Counted from the stretch's first letter, positions 15,912-28,001 are shown. The stretch is 64,000 nt of DNA from Nocardia yamanashiensis NBRC 100130 (GCF_001613325.1 NZ_BDCD01000014.1:124001-188000), one strand, 5' to 3'. Notes: a model not told the origin generated them from the sequence alone. Numbers and translations: made by a program.

Positions 15912-15935
15912 GGCTGCCCTCCTAAGGGCGTAGCC
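15912..15935 (-). promoter_or_regulatory. Shine-Dalgarno-sequestering hairpin before the AzgA permease
   Basis: On the minus strand GGCT-AC-GCCC-TTAGGA-GGGC-AGCC folds into an 8-bp stem ending at the nucleotide before the ATG. The AGGAGGG Shine-Dalgarno sequence is half in the loop and half in the stem. Its left strand (CGCCCTT, 15924-15930) can instead pair over 7 bp with GAGGGCG (16006-16012) in the loop of an upstream hairpin, which would release the ribosome site. Confidence 0.6.
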
Positions 15936-15941
15936 GACCTA

Positions 15942-15967
15942 CGCTCGGAAGTTGCACCTTCCGAGCG
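15942..15967 (-). promoter_or_regulatory. Central hairpin of the AzgA permease leader
   Basis: Perfect 10-bp stem CGCTCGGAAG / CTTCCGAGCG with a 6-nt loop (GTGCAA on the minus strand). There is no T-run after it, so it is a poor terminator for the upstream xdh transcript. It may be a leader domain or, as DNA, an operator: its CGGAA/TTCCG halves resemble the sites near iclR and uraD. Confidence 0.5.
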
Positions 15968-15996
15968 CGGACTCGGTGTTCTGTTGTGGGGTCCCT

Positions 15997-16026
15997 ACCG
16001 TGATCCGCCCTCTCGCGAATCACGGT
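15997..16026 (-). promoter_or_regulatory. First hairpin of the AzgA permease leader
   Basis: Perfect 8-bp stem ACCGTGAT / ATCACGGT enclosing a 14-nt loop, starting 14 nt after the stop of the xanthine dehydrogenase large subunit. The loop contains the strand complementary to the anti-Shine-Dalgarno arm near the permease start. Confidence 0.55.
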
Positions 16027-16039
16027 CTGCCCCTGTTGA

Positions 16040-18373
16040 TCAACTGTTCCGGATGATGTCTTCCGGTCGTACCGGCACCCGGGTGATGTTCCCGGTGCCG
16101 CCCCGCTTGCGGCAGGCGTCGCGAATGGCCGCGGCGATGGCCGGCGTGGAGGAGAGCGTCGGCGGTTCGCCCGCGCCGCGCAGACCATACGGTGCGCGCG
16201 GATCGGGCAGTTCGAGGATCTCCAGCTGCTGCGGGGGCGTGTCGAGAATGGTGGGAATCAGATAGTCCGTGAAGGACGGGTTCCGCACCTTGCCGTTGGT
16301 TACCTGAATTTCCTCCATAACTGCCAGTCCGAGGCCCTGGATGGAGCCGCCGTGGATCTGACCTTCCAGCGCGAGCCGGTTCATGATCTTGCCGACGTCC
16401 TGGACCGCGTCCAGCGCAACGACTTTCACCAGTCCCAGTTCGGTGTCGACGTCCACCACGGCCCGGTGCACGCAGACCGCGAGCTGGGTGTGGCTGTCGC
16501 CCTGACCGGTGACCGGGTCCATCCGGGTGGTCGGCTGATGGTGGTATTCGCGGGTCTGCTCGATGACCCGATCGCCGAGCACGTCGGCGATGGCGGCCAG
16601 CACTTCCCCGCTGTCGGTGACGATCTTGCCGCCGACCAGTTGCAGGAAACCGTGGCTGCCCAGCTGGTTCCGGGCCAGCACGAGGAGTTCGTCGCGCACG
16701 GCCTGGCAGGCGGTCATCACCGCGCCGCCGGTCATGTACGACTGCCGTGACGCCGAGGACGAGCCGGAACTGCCCACCGCATTGTCGGCCGGATGGATGA
16801 CCACCCGTTCGATGCCGAGTTCGGTGCGCGCGATCTGCGCCTCGATGGTGATCAGGCCCTGGCCGACCTCGGCGGCCGCGGTGTGCACCAGCGCAACCGG
16901 TTCACCGCCGATGACTTCCAGGCGCACCCGCGCGGTGGAGTAATCGTCGAACCCCTCGGAGAAGCAGATGTTCTTGATGCCGACGCCGTAACCGATGCCC
17001 CGGTACACGCCCTCGCCGTGGGTGGTCTGCGACGCCCCGCCCGGCAGATTGCGGATATCCGAACTGTCCACGGCCGCAGGCAGTTCCATGTCCTTGAGGG
17101 TGTCCAGCATGTCCGCGAGCGGCGTCGGCGCGTGCAGCACCTGACCGGTGGCGAGCTTGGATCCCTCGGAGACGGCATTGATCTGGCGCACCAGCACCGG
17201 ATCCAGTTCGAGGGTCTCGGCGACCTTGTCCATCATGGATTCGTGCGCGAAACACGCTTGCACCGCGCCGAATCCGCGCATGGCCCCGCACGGCGGGTTG
17301 TTGGTGTAGACGCCGTAGGTGTCGATCTCGAGGTGCGGGATCTCGTACGGCCCGACGGCCAGCGAGGCGGCGTTGCCGACCACGTTCTGGGTGGCCGAGG
17401 TGTACGCGCCGCCGTCCAGGACGATGAGCACCTTGGCGTAGGTGATCTTGCCGGTGGCGGTGACGCCGTACTCGTACCGCATCTTGGCCGGATGGCGATG
17501 CACGTGCCCGAAGAAGGATTCCTCGCGGTTGTACATCATCTTGATGGGCTTGCGGGTGCGCATGGCGAGCATGCCGGCGTGGATCTGCATCGAGATGTCC
17601 TCGCGCCCACCGAAAGCGCCGCCGATCCCGGCCATGGTCATCCGGACCTGGTCCTCTCGCAGACCCAGGCAGGGCAGGATCTGCGACAGGTCCCAGTGCA
17701 GCCACTGGGTGGCGACGTAGAACTCGAGCGACCCGTCCTCGGCCGGAATGACCAGGCCCGATTCCGGTCCCAGGAACGCCTGGTCCTGGATGCCGACCTC
17801 GTACTCCTCGCTCACCACGATGCTGGCGAGTTCCCGGCCGACATTGATATCGCCCAGTCGCACCGGCTGGTAGCGGGTGATCCCGCCGCGCTCCTGCACC
17901 TTGAGCTCGTCCGGATTCTCGATGACCGCCATCGGATCGACGATCGGTTCGAGCAGCTCCCATTCGATCTCGATGAGTTGCGTTGCGCGCCGGGCGATCT
18001 CGGGATGATCCGCGGCGACCAGGGCGATGGGCTCGCCGTGATGGCGGACCTCGCCGAAGGCCAGCACCGGCTGATCCCAGGTGTGGTCGAGCCCGTACAC
18101 CTTGCGGCCCGGCACGTCCTCGTGGGTGAGGACGGCGTGCACACCCGGCAGGGCCAGGGCCTTGGTGGTGTCGATGCCGAGGATCTTGGCGCGCACGTGC
18201 GGGCTGCGCAGGGTCGCGCCCCAGAGCATGCCGTCGATCCACAGATCCGAGGTGTAGGCGAATTCGCCCTTGACCTTCAGGTTCCCGTCCGGCCGCAGCG
18301 GGCTCTCGCCGACCCCGCCCTTGCCGGGCACCGCGACCTCGTGCGGGAAGTTGGTGGTACGAAAGGTGGTCAT
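16040..18373 (-). CDS. Xanthine dehydrogenase, molybdopterin-binding subunit
   Basis: About 777 aa with the two domains of molybdenum hydroxylase large subunits. The N-terminal a/b-hammerhead (about 20-135) has [20 protein letters not shown] and [11 protein letters not shown]. The Mo-binding domain then shows [57 protein letters not shown] and [19 protein letters not shown], whose Glu matches the catalytic base of xanthine oxidase. The ATG overlaps the deaminase stop as ATGA. Together with the FAD and 2Fe-2S subunits it hydroxylates hypoxanthine and xanthine to urate, the substrate of the uricase encoded upstream in the same transcript. Confidence 0.92.
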   Translation of the reverse strand: MTTFRTTNFPHEVAVPGKGGVGESPLRPDGNLKVKGEFAYTSDLWIDGMLWGATLRSPHVRAKILGIDTTKALALPGVHAVLTHEDVPGRKVYGLDHTWDQPVLAFGEVRHHGEPIALVAADHPEIARRATQLIEIEWELLEPIVDPMAVIENPDELKVQERGGITRYQPVRLGDINVGRELASIVVSEEYEVGIQDQAFLGPESGLVIPAEDGSLEFYVATQWLHWDLSQILPCLGLREDQVRMTMAGIGGAFGGREDISMQIHAGMLAMRTRKPIKMMYNREESFFGHVHRHPAKMRYEYGVTATGKITYAKVLIVLDGGAYTSATQNVVGNAASLAVGPYEIPHLEIDTYGVYTNNPPCGAMRGFGAVQACFAHESMMDKVAETLELDPVLVRQINAVSEGSKLATGQVLHAPTPLADMLDTLKDMELPAAVDSSDIRNLPGGASQTTHGEGVYRGIGYGVGIKNICFSEGFDDYSTARVRLEVIGGEPVALVHTAAAEVGQGLITIEAQIARTELGIERVVIHPADNAVGSSGSSSASRQSYMTGGAVMTACQAVRDELLVLARNQLGSHGFLQLVGGKIVTDSGEVLAAIADVLGDRVIEQTREYHHQPTTRMDPVTGQGDSHTQLAVCVHRAVVDVDTELGLVKVVALDAVQDVGKIMNRLALEGQIHGGSIQGLGLAVMEEIQVTNGKVRNPSFTDYLIPTILDTPPQQLEILELPDPRAPYGLRGAGEPPTLSSTPAIAAAIRDACRKRGGTGNITRVPVRPEDIIRNS

Positions 18374-19722
18374 CGTGCCTCCTGACGCATGATGCGCTCG
18401 CGTGCCGCGACGCCGTTGCGCCCGACCTGATCGTGCGCGACCGTCTTGAGTTCGTCGTTCGCCACGACGGTATTGCCGCCGACGAGCAGACGCGCCAGCG
18501 GCGGCTGCGGGCCGAAGACCAGCGAGCACACCGGATCCTCGAGGGCCGCACGGAAACCGTCGACCCGCCAGATGGCGATATCGGCCAGCTTCCCGGGTTC
18601 CAGGGACCCGATCTCGTTCTGCCGCCCCAGGTTTCGCGCACCGCCGAGGGTGCCGATCTCGAGGGCCTGACGCGCGGTGAGCGCCTTGGGGCCGTGCACG
18701 GCGCGCTGGAACAGCAGCGCCTGCCGCATCTCCCCGGCCATGGAGGTCAGTTCGGAGGAGGCCGCGCCGTCCACGCCGAGGCCGACGGGCGCGCCGGCGG
18801 CGAGCAGATCCATCACCCGGGCGATGCCGGCGCCGAGCCGGGCATTGGAGCTCGGGCAGTGCGCCGAACCGGTGCCGGTGTCGGCGAAACGGCGAATGTC
18901 CTTGTCGTGCAGGTGCACAGCGTGCGCGAACCACACGTCGTCGCCGAGCCAGCCGATCTTCTCCATATATTCGACCGGGGTGCAGCCCATCTGCTCGAGG
19001 CAGTGTTCTTCCTCGTCGAGGGTTTCGGCGAGATGGGTGTGCAGGCGCACGCCGTGCTGCCGGGCCAGCTGCGCCGATTCGACCATGAGCCGCTCGCTCA
19101 CCGAGAACGGCGAGCAGGGCGCGACGGCCACGCGCAGCATGGAATCGAAGGACGGGTCATGGTATTTGCGGATGATCTCCTCGGTATTGAGCAGGATCTC
19201 CTCGCGGTTCTCCACGACCTCGTCCGGCGGCAGCCCGCCCTGGGACTGACCGCGGTCCATGGACCCGCGGCACGGATGGAACCGGACGCCGATCTCGCGG
19301 GCGGCCCGCACCTCGGCCTCGAACAGATCGCCGCGGCCCTTGGGGAACACGTAGTGGTGATCGGTGGAGGTGGTGGTGCCGGTCAGCGCCAGCCAGCCCA
19401 GACCCGCCGAGGCCGCGCCGTAGACGACTTCGGCGTCCATGCTGGCCCACAGGCGGTAGAGCCCGGTCAGCCATTCGAAGAGGGTGGCGTCCTGGTACAG
19501 GCCCTGGGTGGCCCATTGGTAGAGGTGGTGGTGGGTGTTGACCAGACCTGGGGTCACCAGGCATCCGGTCCCGGAGAGGCGTTCGGCTCCCACCACCGTC
19601 GGCGCGGGTCCCGCGCCGAGGGCTTCGATGCGACCGTCGTCGCCGACGATCAGGTAGCCGTTCGGGATCTCGTCCCCGACTACCGGTGCGATATAAGCGT
19701 TCTCGATTACAAGCTTGGTCAT
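18370..19722 (-). CDS. 8-oxoguanine deaminase (amidohydrolase)
   Basis: Metal-dependent amidohydrolase of 450 aa. Zinc ligands are visible as NTHHHL (HxH), [23 protein letters not shown] and [19 protein letters not shown]. The sequence closely follows the group annotated as 8-oxoguanine deaminase, with the [20 protein letters not shown] and [20 protein letters not shown] segments near the active site; the main alternative is another purine/ATZ-TRZ deaminase. The reaction gives urate directly. The gene is embedded between the 2Fe-2S and molybdopterin subunits of xanthine dehydrogenase with 4-nt overlaps on both sides, so its product joins the same urate pool. Confidence 0.85.
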   Translation of the reverse strand: MTKLVIENAYIAPVVGDEIPNGYLIVGDDGRIEALGAGPAPTVVGAERLSGTGCLVTPGLVNTHHHLYQWATQGLYQDATLFEWLTGLYRLWASMDAEVVYGAASAGLGWLALTGTTTSTDHHYVFPKGRGDLFEAEVRAAREIGVRFHPCRGSMDRGQSQGGLPPDEVVENREEILLNTEEIIRKYHDPSFDSMLRVAVAPCSPFSVSERLMVESAQLARQHGVRLHTHLAETLDEEEHCLEQMGCTPVEYMEKIGWLGDDVWFAHAVHLHDKDIRRFADTGTGSAHCPSSNARLGAGIARVMDLLAAGAPVGLGVDGAASSELTSMAGEMRQALLFQRAVHGPKALTARQALEIGTLGGARNLGRQNEIGSLEPGKLADIAIWRVDGFRAALEDPVCSLVFGPQPPLARLLVGGNTVVANDELKTVAHDQVGRNGVAARERIMRQEAR

Positions 19723-20192
19723 TGTCCTGCCGCCTTCCGCTCAGCCGCGAGCCGTACGGCGTCCAATACTTTCTCGTATCCGGTGCAGCGGCAGAGGTTT
19801 CCGGCGAGCGCCTCGCGGATCTCGGCATCGGAGGGATCGGGTACGCGTTCGATCAGGTCGTGCGCCTGCACGATGAGCCCCGGGGTGCAGAAACCGCACT
19901 GAACCGCGCCGGCTTCGACGAAGGCCTGCTGCATGGGGTCCAGGCGTTCTCCGTTCGCCAGGCCCTCCACGGTGCGGACCGAGCGCCCCTGCACCTGACC
20001 GGCCGCGACCAGACAGGAACAAACCGGGGTGCCGTCCAGATAGACGGTGCAGGAACCACATTCGCCCTGCTCGCACGCGTTCTTGGAACCGGGCAGGCCC
20101 GCGCGCTCACGCAGCAGGTACAGCAGGCTCTCCCCTTCCCAGACGTCGTCGGCGATCTGCTGGGCGCCATTGACGGTGAATTCGACCCGCAT
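19719..20192 (-). CDS. Xanthine dehydrogenase, 2Fe-2S subunit
   Basis: Protein of 157 aa with two [2Fe-2S] clusters. The N-terminal plant-ferredoxin-type cluster uses the Cys residues of [18 protein letters not shown] and PVCSCLV. The C-terminal four-helix domain binds the second through [16 protein letters not shown] and [17 protein letters not shown]. It relays electrons from the molybdenum centre to FAD in the adjacent subunit. The start overlaps the FAD-subunit stop by 1 nt and the stop overlaps the deaminase start as ATGA. Confidence 0.94.
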   Translation of the reverse strand: MRVEFTVNGAQQIADDVWEGESLLYLLRERAGLPGSKNACEQGECGSCTVYLDGTPVCSCLVAAGQVQGRSVRTVEGLANGERLDPMQQAFVEAGAVQCGFCTPGLIVQAHDLIERVPDPSDAEIREALAGNLCRCTGYEKVLDAVRLAAERKAAGQ

Positions 20193-21064
20193 CAGGCCGC
20201 CCTCCTCTCAGCGATGTAGTCGTTCCAGGCCCAGCCCAGCGTGCGGCGCGCCATTACCGACAGCGCGTGCTTGCGGTAGTCGGCGGTGCCGCGCACATCG
20301 TCGATGGGCTTGGCGGCCGCGGCGACCAGCACGCCGAATTCGCGGGCGAGCTCCTCGCTCAGCGGGGCCGGGTTGTCCCAGGGCAGGTTCTCGGCCAGGA
20401 AATCCTGGGCCGCGACGGGGCGCAGCGGGGTGGGCCCGGCCGAACCGATCCCTGCCCCAACGGTTTTGGTGTCGGTGTGCAGCGCGATGCCGAAGGAGCA
20501 GACCGCGATGACCATGGCATTGCGGGTGCCGACCTTGGAGAAGTACTGCGGACCGGTGGCCGGCCGCAGCCAGATGGCGCGGATCAGCTCGTCGGGCTCG
20601 AGGGAGCTCTTCTTGACCCACACGTAGTAGTCGTCGATATCGATCATGCGGGTGCCGCGCGCCGCCGATTCCACCTCGACCACCGCATTGGTGGCCAGCA
20701 GCGCCGGATGCGCGTCACCGGCGGGCGAACAGCCGCCGAGATTGCCGCCCACCGTGCCGCGATTGCGGATCTGCGGCGAACCGACCGTGCGCGAGGCCTG
20801 CGCCAGGCCCGGCAGCCGGTCCGCGTACCGGTTGATGATCTTCACGTACGGCACGCCGGAGCCGAGCCGGATGCGTCCGTCGCTCTGCTCCTGAACGGTG
20901 AACAGTTCCCGGCACGGGTTCAGGTCGAGCAGCGCGCCCGGCCGGTGCCGGTCGAAGTTCAGCTCCACCATCACATCGGTGCCGCCTTGGATCGGCACCG
21001 CTTCCGGCCGTTCGGCTTTCAGCGCGAGCGCATCGGCCCAGCTCGCAGGTTGCAGGAAATCCAT
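20192..21064 (-). CDS. Xanthine dehydrogenase, FAD-binding subunit
   Basis: About 290 aa in the molybdopterin-dehydrogenase FAD-binding family. It begins MDFLQPASWADALALKAERP, has the FAD-loop VPIQGGTDVMVELNF, the second flavin motif VGSPQIRNRGTVGGNLGGCS, and a CO-dehydrogenase-flavoprotein-like C-terminal domain with GAGIGSAGPTPLRPVAAQ. The ATG at 21064 has GGGAG 8 nt upstream and lies 17 nt after the uricase stop; ATG 21070 would put only 2 nt between them. It passes electrons to NAD+ or another acceptor. Confidence 0.92.
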   Translation of the reverse strand: MDFLQPASWADALALKAERPEAVPIQGGTDVMVELNFDRHRPGALLDLNPCRELFTVQEQSDGRIRLGSGVPYVKIINRYADRLPGLAQASRTVGSPQIRNRGTVGGNLGGCSPAGDAHPALLATNAVVEVESAARGTRMIDIDDYYVWVKKSSLEPDELIRAIWLRPATGPQYFSKVGTRNAMVIAVCSFGIALHTDTKTVGAGIGSAGPTPLRPVAAQDFLAENLPWDNPAPLSEELAREFGVLVAAAAKPIDDVRGTADYRKHALSVMARRTLGWAWNDYIAERRAA

Positions 21065-21081
21065 CGCCATAACTCCCGTAG

Positions 21082-21954
21082 TCAGTCCCACGCCGGTCCG
21101 GCGGACGGGACATCGCGCACCACCGTGCCTTCGATGAGCCCGTAGGGACGGTCCGCCGCCCAGAACACCTCGTTGTCGTTGATCAGCCCGAACGGGGTCA
21201 GATCCACCTCGAAGTGGTGCTTGTTCGGCAGTTGCAGCTTGAACTCGACGATGCCCGGCACCGCCTCGAGCACCCGCTCGCCCATCGCGTACAAGGTCTG
21301 CTGCAGCGACAGGCTGTGGGTGTCGGCGAAAGCCTGGAGCAGGCAACGCTTCACGACCTCGTAGGACTTGTCCCATTCGGCGTCGGTGCCCGCGTGCCGC
21401 CACTGGGCGTTGACCTCGGTGGCCAGCACCCGGTCGCGGGTCTCGCGCAGGGTGGTGTACTTGTCCTTGATGAAACCGTGGAATTCCGACCCGGTCGAAT
21501 TGAGCACCACGAGTTCCTTCAGACCCGAGACCACCCAGGCCTGCTTGCCGTCGTAATGCACCAGCGCCGTACGGGTTTCGCGGCCGGAGCGCACGAACGA
21601 GTGCGGGTGGCTGTTGAGCCCCACCACATTGCGCTCCCACTCGTATTCCTCGAGCTCGATGCGCGCGTGGTCGATGGTCGGCTGCGAGTCCACGAAGTGC
21701 CGGGCCAGGCGCAGGCCGAAATCCTCGGGCGAGGCGATGCCGTGCTGCTTGGCGAAGGCGAACACCGTGTTCTTCTGGGTGTCGGTCGGCAGCACCGCGG
21801 CATTGTCGCCGGTCAGGTGCACGTCCGCCATGTCACCGGACAGCGCCACGCCCACGTTCAGATCCCGGATCTGATGCTTCCCACCGCTTTTGGTGACCCG
21901 CACGACGCGCGTCTCCGCCTTGCCGTAACGGTTGGGACCTAGCTTGATCGACAT
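21082..21954 (-). CDS. Urate oxidase (uricase), copy 2
   Basis: Second cofactor-free uricase, 290 aa. The N-terminal KLGPNRYGKAETRVVRV gives the catalytic Lys, LPTDTQKNTVFAFAKQHG the Thr, and LPNKHHFEVDLTPFGL the His. The two copies differ throughout (for example ALVHYDGKQAWVVSGLKELV here against CVVNMDGSGPNRQAHVISG in copy 1), so this is not a recent duplication. It lies 3 nt after uraH2 and 17 nt before the xanthine dehydrogenase FAD subunit, which ties it to endogenous purine oxidation. Confidence 0.95.
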   Translation of the reverse strand: MSIKLGPNRYGKAETRVVRVTKSGGKHQIRDLNVGVALSGDMADVHLTGDNAAVLPTDTQKNTVFAFAKQHGIASPEDFGLRLARHFVDSQPTIDHARIELEEYEWERNVVGLNSHPHSFVRSGRETRTALVHYDGKQAWVVSGLKELVVLNSTGSEFHGFIKDKYTTLRETRDRVLATEVNAQWRHAGTDAEWDKSYEVVKRCLLQAFADTHSLSLQQTLYAMGERVLEAVPGIVEFKLQLPNKHHFEVDLTPFGLINDNEVFWAADRPYGLIEGTVVRDVPSAGPAWD

Positions 21955-21957
21955 GGT

Positions 21958-22257
21958 TCAGCTACCTCGATAGGTGGAGAAGGAATAGGGACTCAGCAGC
22001 AGCGGGACGTGATAGTGCTCCGCCGGATCGGTGACCCGGAATTCGATGGTCACCGTGGGGTAGAAGGGGCTGATGTCTCCGGTGTCGAAGATCAGCCGGT
22101 GCACTCCGGCCTCGGGGGCGGGCAGATCCTTGATCCGGCCGTCGGCATCGGTGCGGGCCTCGACGAGCACTTCGCCGCCGGCGGCCTCGAGCCGCACCGC
22201 GAGCCCCTCGGCGGGCCGCCCGGTCGCCGCGTTCAGCACGTGCGTGGACAAACTCAT
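21958..22257 (-). CDS. uraH: 5-hydroxyisourate hydrolase, copy 2
   Basis: Transthyretin-like hydrolase of 99 aa. The catalytic His is in MSLSTHVLNAATGRPAEG, Arg in VRLEAAGGE, and the end HYHVPLLLSPYSFSTYRGS carries the YRGS signature. The ATG overlaps the uraD2 stop as ATGA; I chose it over upstream in-frame codons because it gives the standard length. Confidence 0.94.
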   Translation of the reverse strand: MSLSTHVLNAATGRPAEGLAVRLEAAGGEVLVEARTDADGRIKDLPAPEAGVHRLIFDTGDISPFYPTVTIEFRVTDPAEHYHVPLLLSPYSFSTYRGS

Positions 22258-22790
22258 AAGAGCCCCAGCAGTTTCCGGATGCGCAGCACGGTGATCTCGG
22301 CGAGTTCGCTTCGCACCACGGCTCTTTCGTCCTCGACCGAGTTGTGCAGGCGGCGGTGCAGGGCCTCGAGCATCTCGGCGGCGCTGCGACCGGTCGCCCG
22401 GATCAGGAAGACGTGGCCGAAATGTTGCTCGTAGGCCAGATTCCGGGCCGCGATCTCGGCGAGCACCGCGGGATCGGCGGTGGCGGCGCCGGACTGCTCC
22501 TGCTGCGACCACTGCGCTTCACGCTCGCTCAGACCGGCCGAATCCGCTTCCGCCCGAGCCGCTTCCGCGCGCTCGCCGATGCGCGGATGCGCCGCCAGCG
22601 CTTCCTCCACATCCATCCAGGCCAGTTCCCCGACCCCCGACCTGGCGGCTTCCACCAGACTCGACTCGTCCGCGTACGGCCTGTTCGCCACCATTTTCCG
22701 AGCCCAGACCCGCGACGCGCAGCACGTCAGCAGCTGCGTCTCGGCTTCCTCCAGCGGCAGCGACCCGAGCCATTCCAGGCGACCCGACAT
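22254..22790 (-). CDS. uraD: OHCU decarboxylase, copy 2
   Basis: About 178 aa. Motifs are LLTCCASRVWARKMVANRPY, the catalytic AAHPRIGER, SQQEQSGAATAD and NLAYEQHFGHVFLIRATGRS. Compared with copy 1 it has the N-terminal CCASRVWARKM segment and an inserted Ala/Glu-rich stretch after the catalytic motif (AEAARAEADSAGLSEREAQ). The ATG at 22790 follows a GGAGGT site. It starts the long transcript uraD2-uraH2-uricase2-xdh-azgA-xdhC and faces pucR across 161 nt. Confidence 0.92.
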   Translation of the reverse strand: MSGRLEWLGSLPLEEAETQLLTCCASRVWARKMVANRPYADESSLVEAARSGVGELAWMDVEEALAAHPRIGERAEAARAEADSAGLSEREAQWSQQEQSGAATADPAVLAEIAARNLAYEQHFGHVFLIRATGRSAAEMLEALHRRLHNSVEDERAVVRSELAEITVLRIRKLLGLL

Positions 22791-22951
22791 CCGACCTCCA
22801 TCCGTTGCTTGCTGCCGGTAAGTACACCCGTCAGCGGCATCCGGCGGCAGGGACGAGACCTCCGAACCTGTGGCCTGCTTCACACCCCCGTGTTCGTACT
22901 AACCTCCAAGCTCGGTAACCATCGCGTCACGCACTGTTAGCCTCAGCAATC

Positions 22952-24460
22952 ATGCGGTTGCATTCCCTGCTCGCCATGACGGATCTGGGCCTCACGCTCG
23001 TTACCGGGGAGGATGAGCTCGATCGATTCGTCAGATGGGTCGTCACCACCGATATGGCGGACCCCGGCCGGTACCTGTCCGGCGGGGAGCTGGTGCTCAC
23101 CGGTATGCAGTGGCGGCGCGATCCCGCCGACAGCGAGACGTTCGTGGCGGCGCTGGCGAAAGCCAAGGTCGCGGGCCTGGCCGCGGGTGACGCGCTCTAC
23201 GGCGAAGTGCCCGCCGATATCGTCGACGCCTGTAAGAAACACCGAATCCCGCTGTTCCGGGTGCCCGAGCACATCGCTTTCGCCACCGTCACCGAGACCG
23301 TCAACCGGAACCTGTCCACCGGTCGCGCGGCCGATCTGACCGCGATTCTGGACCGGCACCGGCAGCTGGTGTCCGGCGGCGGCCTGGATTCGGTGCTCGA
23401 TCTGATCCATCGCACGCTCGGCACGCCCTGCTGGGTAGTGACCTCCACCGGCCGGGTCGTCGCGGGCGCCAGCAAAACCCTCCCCGACCAGGTGCGGGCC
23501 GCATTGCTGACCGCGCGGCGGCTGCCGCATGTGGTTTCGCACGAGAACACCCGGTACTCGCTGTTCGCGGTGGATCCGGACCGCACCTCGCGGATCGCGG
23601 ACTGGTTCGTGGTGTTCGAGAGCGATCACAAGGATTGGGCCGAAGAGCGCCGGGCGCTCACCAGCGAACTCGCGGCGGTCGTCTCGCTGGAACGGGCGCG
23701 GCAGGATGATCGGCAGAGCGCCGAGGGGCGGCTGGCGCAGGAGCTGATCGAGCTCATCGTGTCCGACGCCAAGCCCGCCGAGATCATCTCGCGGCTGGAG
23801 CTGACCGGGCTCGGGCTCTCGGACCGGTATCTGGCGGTGGCGGCGACCGCGGATTCGGGGCAGGTGCGGCCGGGTGAATTGCGGGCCGTGCTGCGCGAAA
23901 TCCTTTACGGCGCAAGCCCGGCCGCGGGCGTGGTGGACGGCGAGGCGATCGTGCTGGTGGCGCTGGGCGACACCACCGACCTCGACGACCGGATCCATCG
24001 CGCCATCGAGGCATTGCAGCCGGGCTTGCAGGGCAGCCGGCTCGCGGTCGGCATCAGCGGCGAGGCCGACGGCGAGGGACTGCGCGGCGCGGTGGAGGAA
24101 GCCCGCTACGCGCGCCGGATGGCCGCCGAACGGCCCAATCCCACCAGCGTGGTGCGCCACGACGAACTGGCCACCCACATGCTGCTGCTGGCCAGCGTGC
24201 CCGACGAGGTGCGGCGGATGTTCCGGGTGCGGCTGCTCGATCCCCTGGCCACCTACGACAAGGACAATCGCAGCGATCTGGTCCACACCCTCGAAACCTT
24301 CCTCGAGGTCTCCGGATCGTGGACCAAATGCGCGGATCTGCTACACCTGCACGTGAATACGCTGCGCTACCGGATTCAGCGCATCGAAGAACTCACCAAT
24401 CGCGATCTGTCGCGGCTGGAGGATCGAGTGGACTTCTTCCTGGCCCTCGCCCTGAGGTAG
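22952..24460 (+). CDS. pucR: PucR-family transcriptional regulator
   Basis: Protein of 502 aa with the three PucR domains: an N-terminal PucR purine-catabolism domain (residues ~5-125, MTDLGLTLVTGEDELDRF through HRIPLFRVPEHIAFATV), a central GGDEF-like domain (about 260-380), and a C-terminal PucR HTH_30 domain (LVHTLETFLEVSGSWTKCAD, LLHLHVNTLRYRIQRIEELT). In Bacillus PucR controls purine breakdown genes. It is transcribed divergently from the second uricolytic and xanthine dehydrogenase operon and is the best candidate for its regulator. I found no obvious dyad in the 161-nt intergenic region. Confidence 0.93.
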   Translation: MRLHSLLAMTDLGLTLVTGEDELDRFVRWVVTTDMADPGRYLSGGELVLTGMQWRRDPADSETFVAALAKAKVAGLAAGDALYGEVPADIVDACKKHRIPLFRVPEHIAFATVTETVNRNLSTGRAADLTAILDRHRQLVSGGGLDSVLDLIHRTLGTPCWVVTSTGRVVAGASKTLPDQVRAALLTARRLPHVVSHENTRYSLFAVDPDRTSRIADWFVVFESDHKDWAEERRALTSELAAVVSLERARQDDRQSAEGRLAQELIELIVSDAKPAEIISRLELTGLGLSDRYLAVAATADSGQVRPGELRAVLREILYGASPAAGVVDGEAIVLVALGDTTDLDDRIHRAIEALQPGLQGSRLAVGISGEADGEGLRGAVEEARYARRMAAERPNPTSVVRHDELATHMLLLASVPDEVRRMFRVRLLDPLATYDKDNRSDLVHTLETFLEVSGSWTKCADLLHLHVNTLRYRIQRIEELTNRDLSRLEDRVDFFLALALR

Positions 24461-24474
24461 GCGAGAGCCAGGAA
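24437..24474. terminator. Bidirectional terminator between pucR and the UvrA-like gene
   Basis: A 15-bp stem with one mismatch (TTCCTGGCCCTCGCC with GGCGAGAGCCAGGAA) and an 8-nt loop. It overlaps the last codons of pucR and ends 6 nt before the convergent UvrA-like stop. Confidence 0.75.
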
Positions 24475-24479
24475 AGTCG

Positions 24480-26861
<2,382 letters not shown>

Positions 26862-26878
26862 GCTGTCTGTCTCCTGAA

Positions 26879-27289
26879 TCAGTTGACTTGCTGAATACGG
26901 ACCATATTGCCCGCGGGGTCACGGAAGGCGCAGTCGCGCACGCCGTAGGGCTGGTCGATGGGTTCCTGCACCACTTCGGCGCCGCTGGCCTGCACCTTCT
27001 CGAAGGTGGAGTCCACGTCCTTGGTGCCGAGCACGATGCCGGCGTAGGTGCCCTTGGCCATCATCTCGGTGATGACCTTGCGCTCGTCATCGGTGATGCC
27101 CGGATCGATGGCCGGCGGATGCAGCACGATCGCGGTATCGGGCCGATCGGCCGGGCCGACGGTCAGCCAGCGCATGCCGTTGTAGCCGACGTCCTTGCGG
27201 AGCTCGAAGCCCAGGGCATCGCGATAGAAGGCCAGGGCCGCCTCGGGGTCGTCCTGCGGAAGGAAGCTCGATTGAATGTTGATGTCCAT
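26879..27289 (-). CDS. VOC-family (glyoxalase/bleomycin-resistance fold) protein
   Basis: About 136 aa with two beta-alpha-beta3 repeats: DPEAALAFYRDALGFELRKD, WLTVGPADRPDTAIVLHP, the second half KGTYAGIVLGTKDVDSTFEK, and the end YGVRDCAFRDPAGNMVRIQQ, whose final Arg/Glu-like position replaces the usual metal-ligand Glu. That makes a binding rather than catalytic role plausible. ATG 27289 gives the family N-terminus MDINIQSSF; a GTG at 27298 overlapping the AraC stop as GTGA is possible. It lies 17 nt before the UvrA-like gene; both families occur in antibiotic self-protection. Confidence 0.85.
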   Translation of the reverse strand: MDINIQSSFLPQDDPEAALAFYRDALGFELRKDVGYNGMRWLTVGPADRPDTAIVLHPPAIDPGITDDERKVITEMMAKGTYAGIVLGTKDVDSTFEKVQASGAEVVQEPIDQPYGVRDCAFRDPAGNMVRIQQVN

Positions 27290-27294
27290 GGCAT

Positions 27295-27774
<480 letters not shown>

Positions 27775-28001
27775 CGGGGACACACCCGGGGGCGCGGGTC
27801 GCGGGGTCCGTGGCATAGGCATCCGCGTAGCGGCGCAACCGCCGGGTCGATCCTGCTGTTGCCCGCGGCACTCGGCCCGTTGGCGCTGAACGAGCTGGTT
27901 CCGGCAATTCCGTTGATCGCGAGAGGATTCCGCTATCTTCCAGCAGCCGCCTCGGCCGCCGACTATCCTGGGCGGAACATCGCGTCCAGGTAGGGGCACC
28001 C

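Noticed and set aside
15942..15967. Simple intrinsic terminator of the xanthine dehydrogenase operon
   Set aside because: Good stem but no T-run on the minus strand, and further complementary elements continue to the permease start; kept as a leader element instead.
15912..16039. Known purine (guanine/adenine/2'-deoxyguanosine) riboswitch
   Set aside because: The conserved three-way-junction core and kissing-loop sequences of that class are absent.
16902..18934. Long alternative minus-strand frames over the xanthine dehydrogenase large subunit and deaminase
   Set aside because: They lack any family motif and overlap genes with full motif sets and coupled starts.
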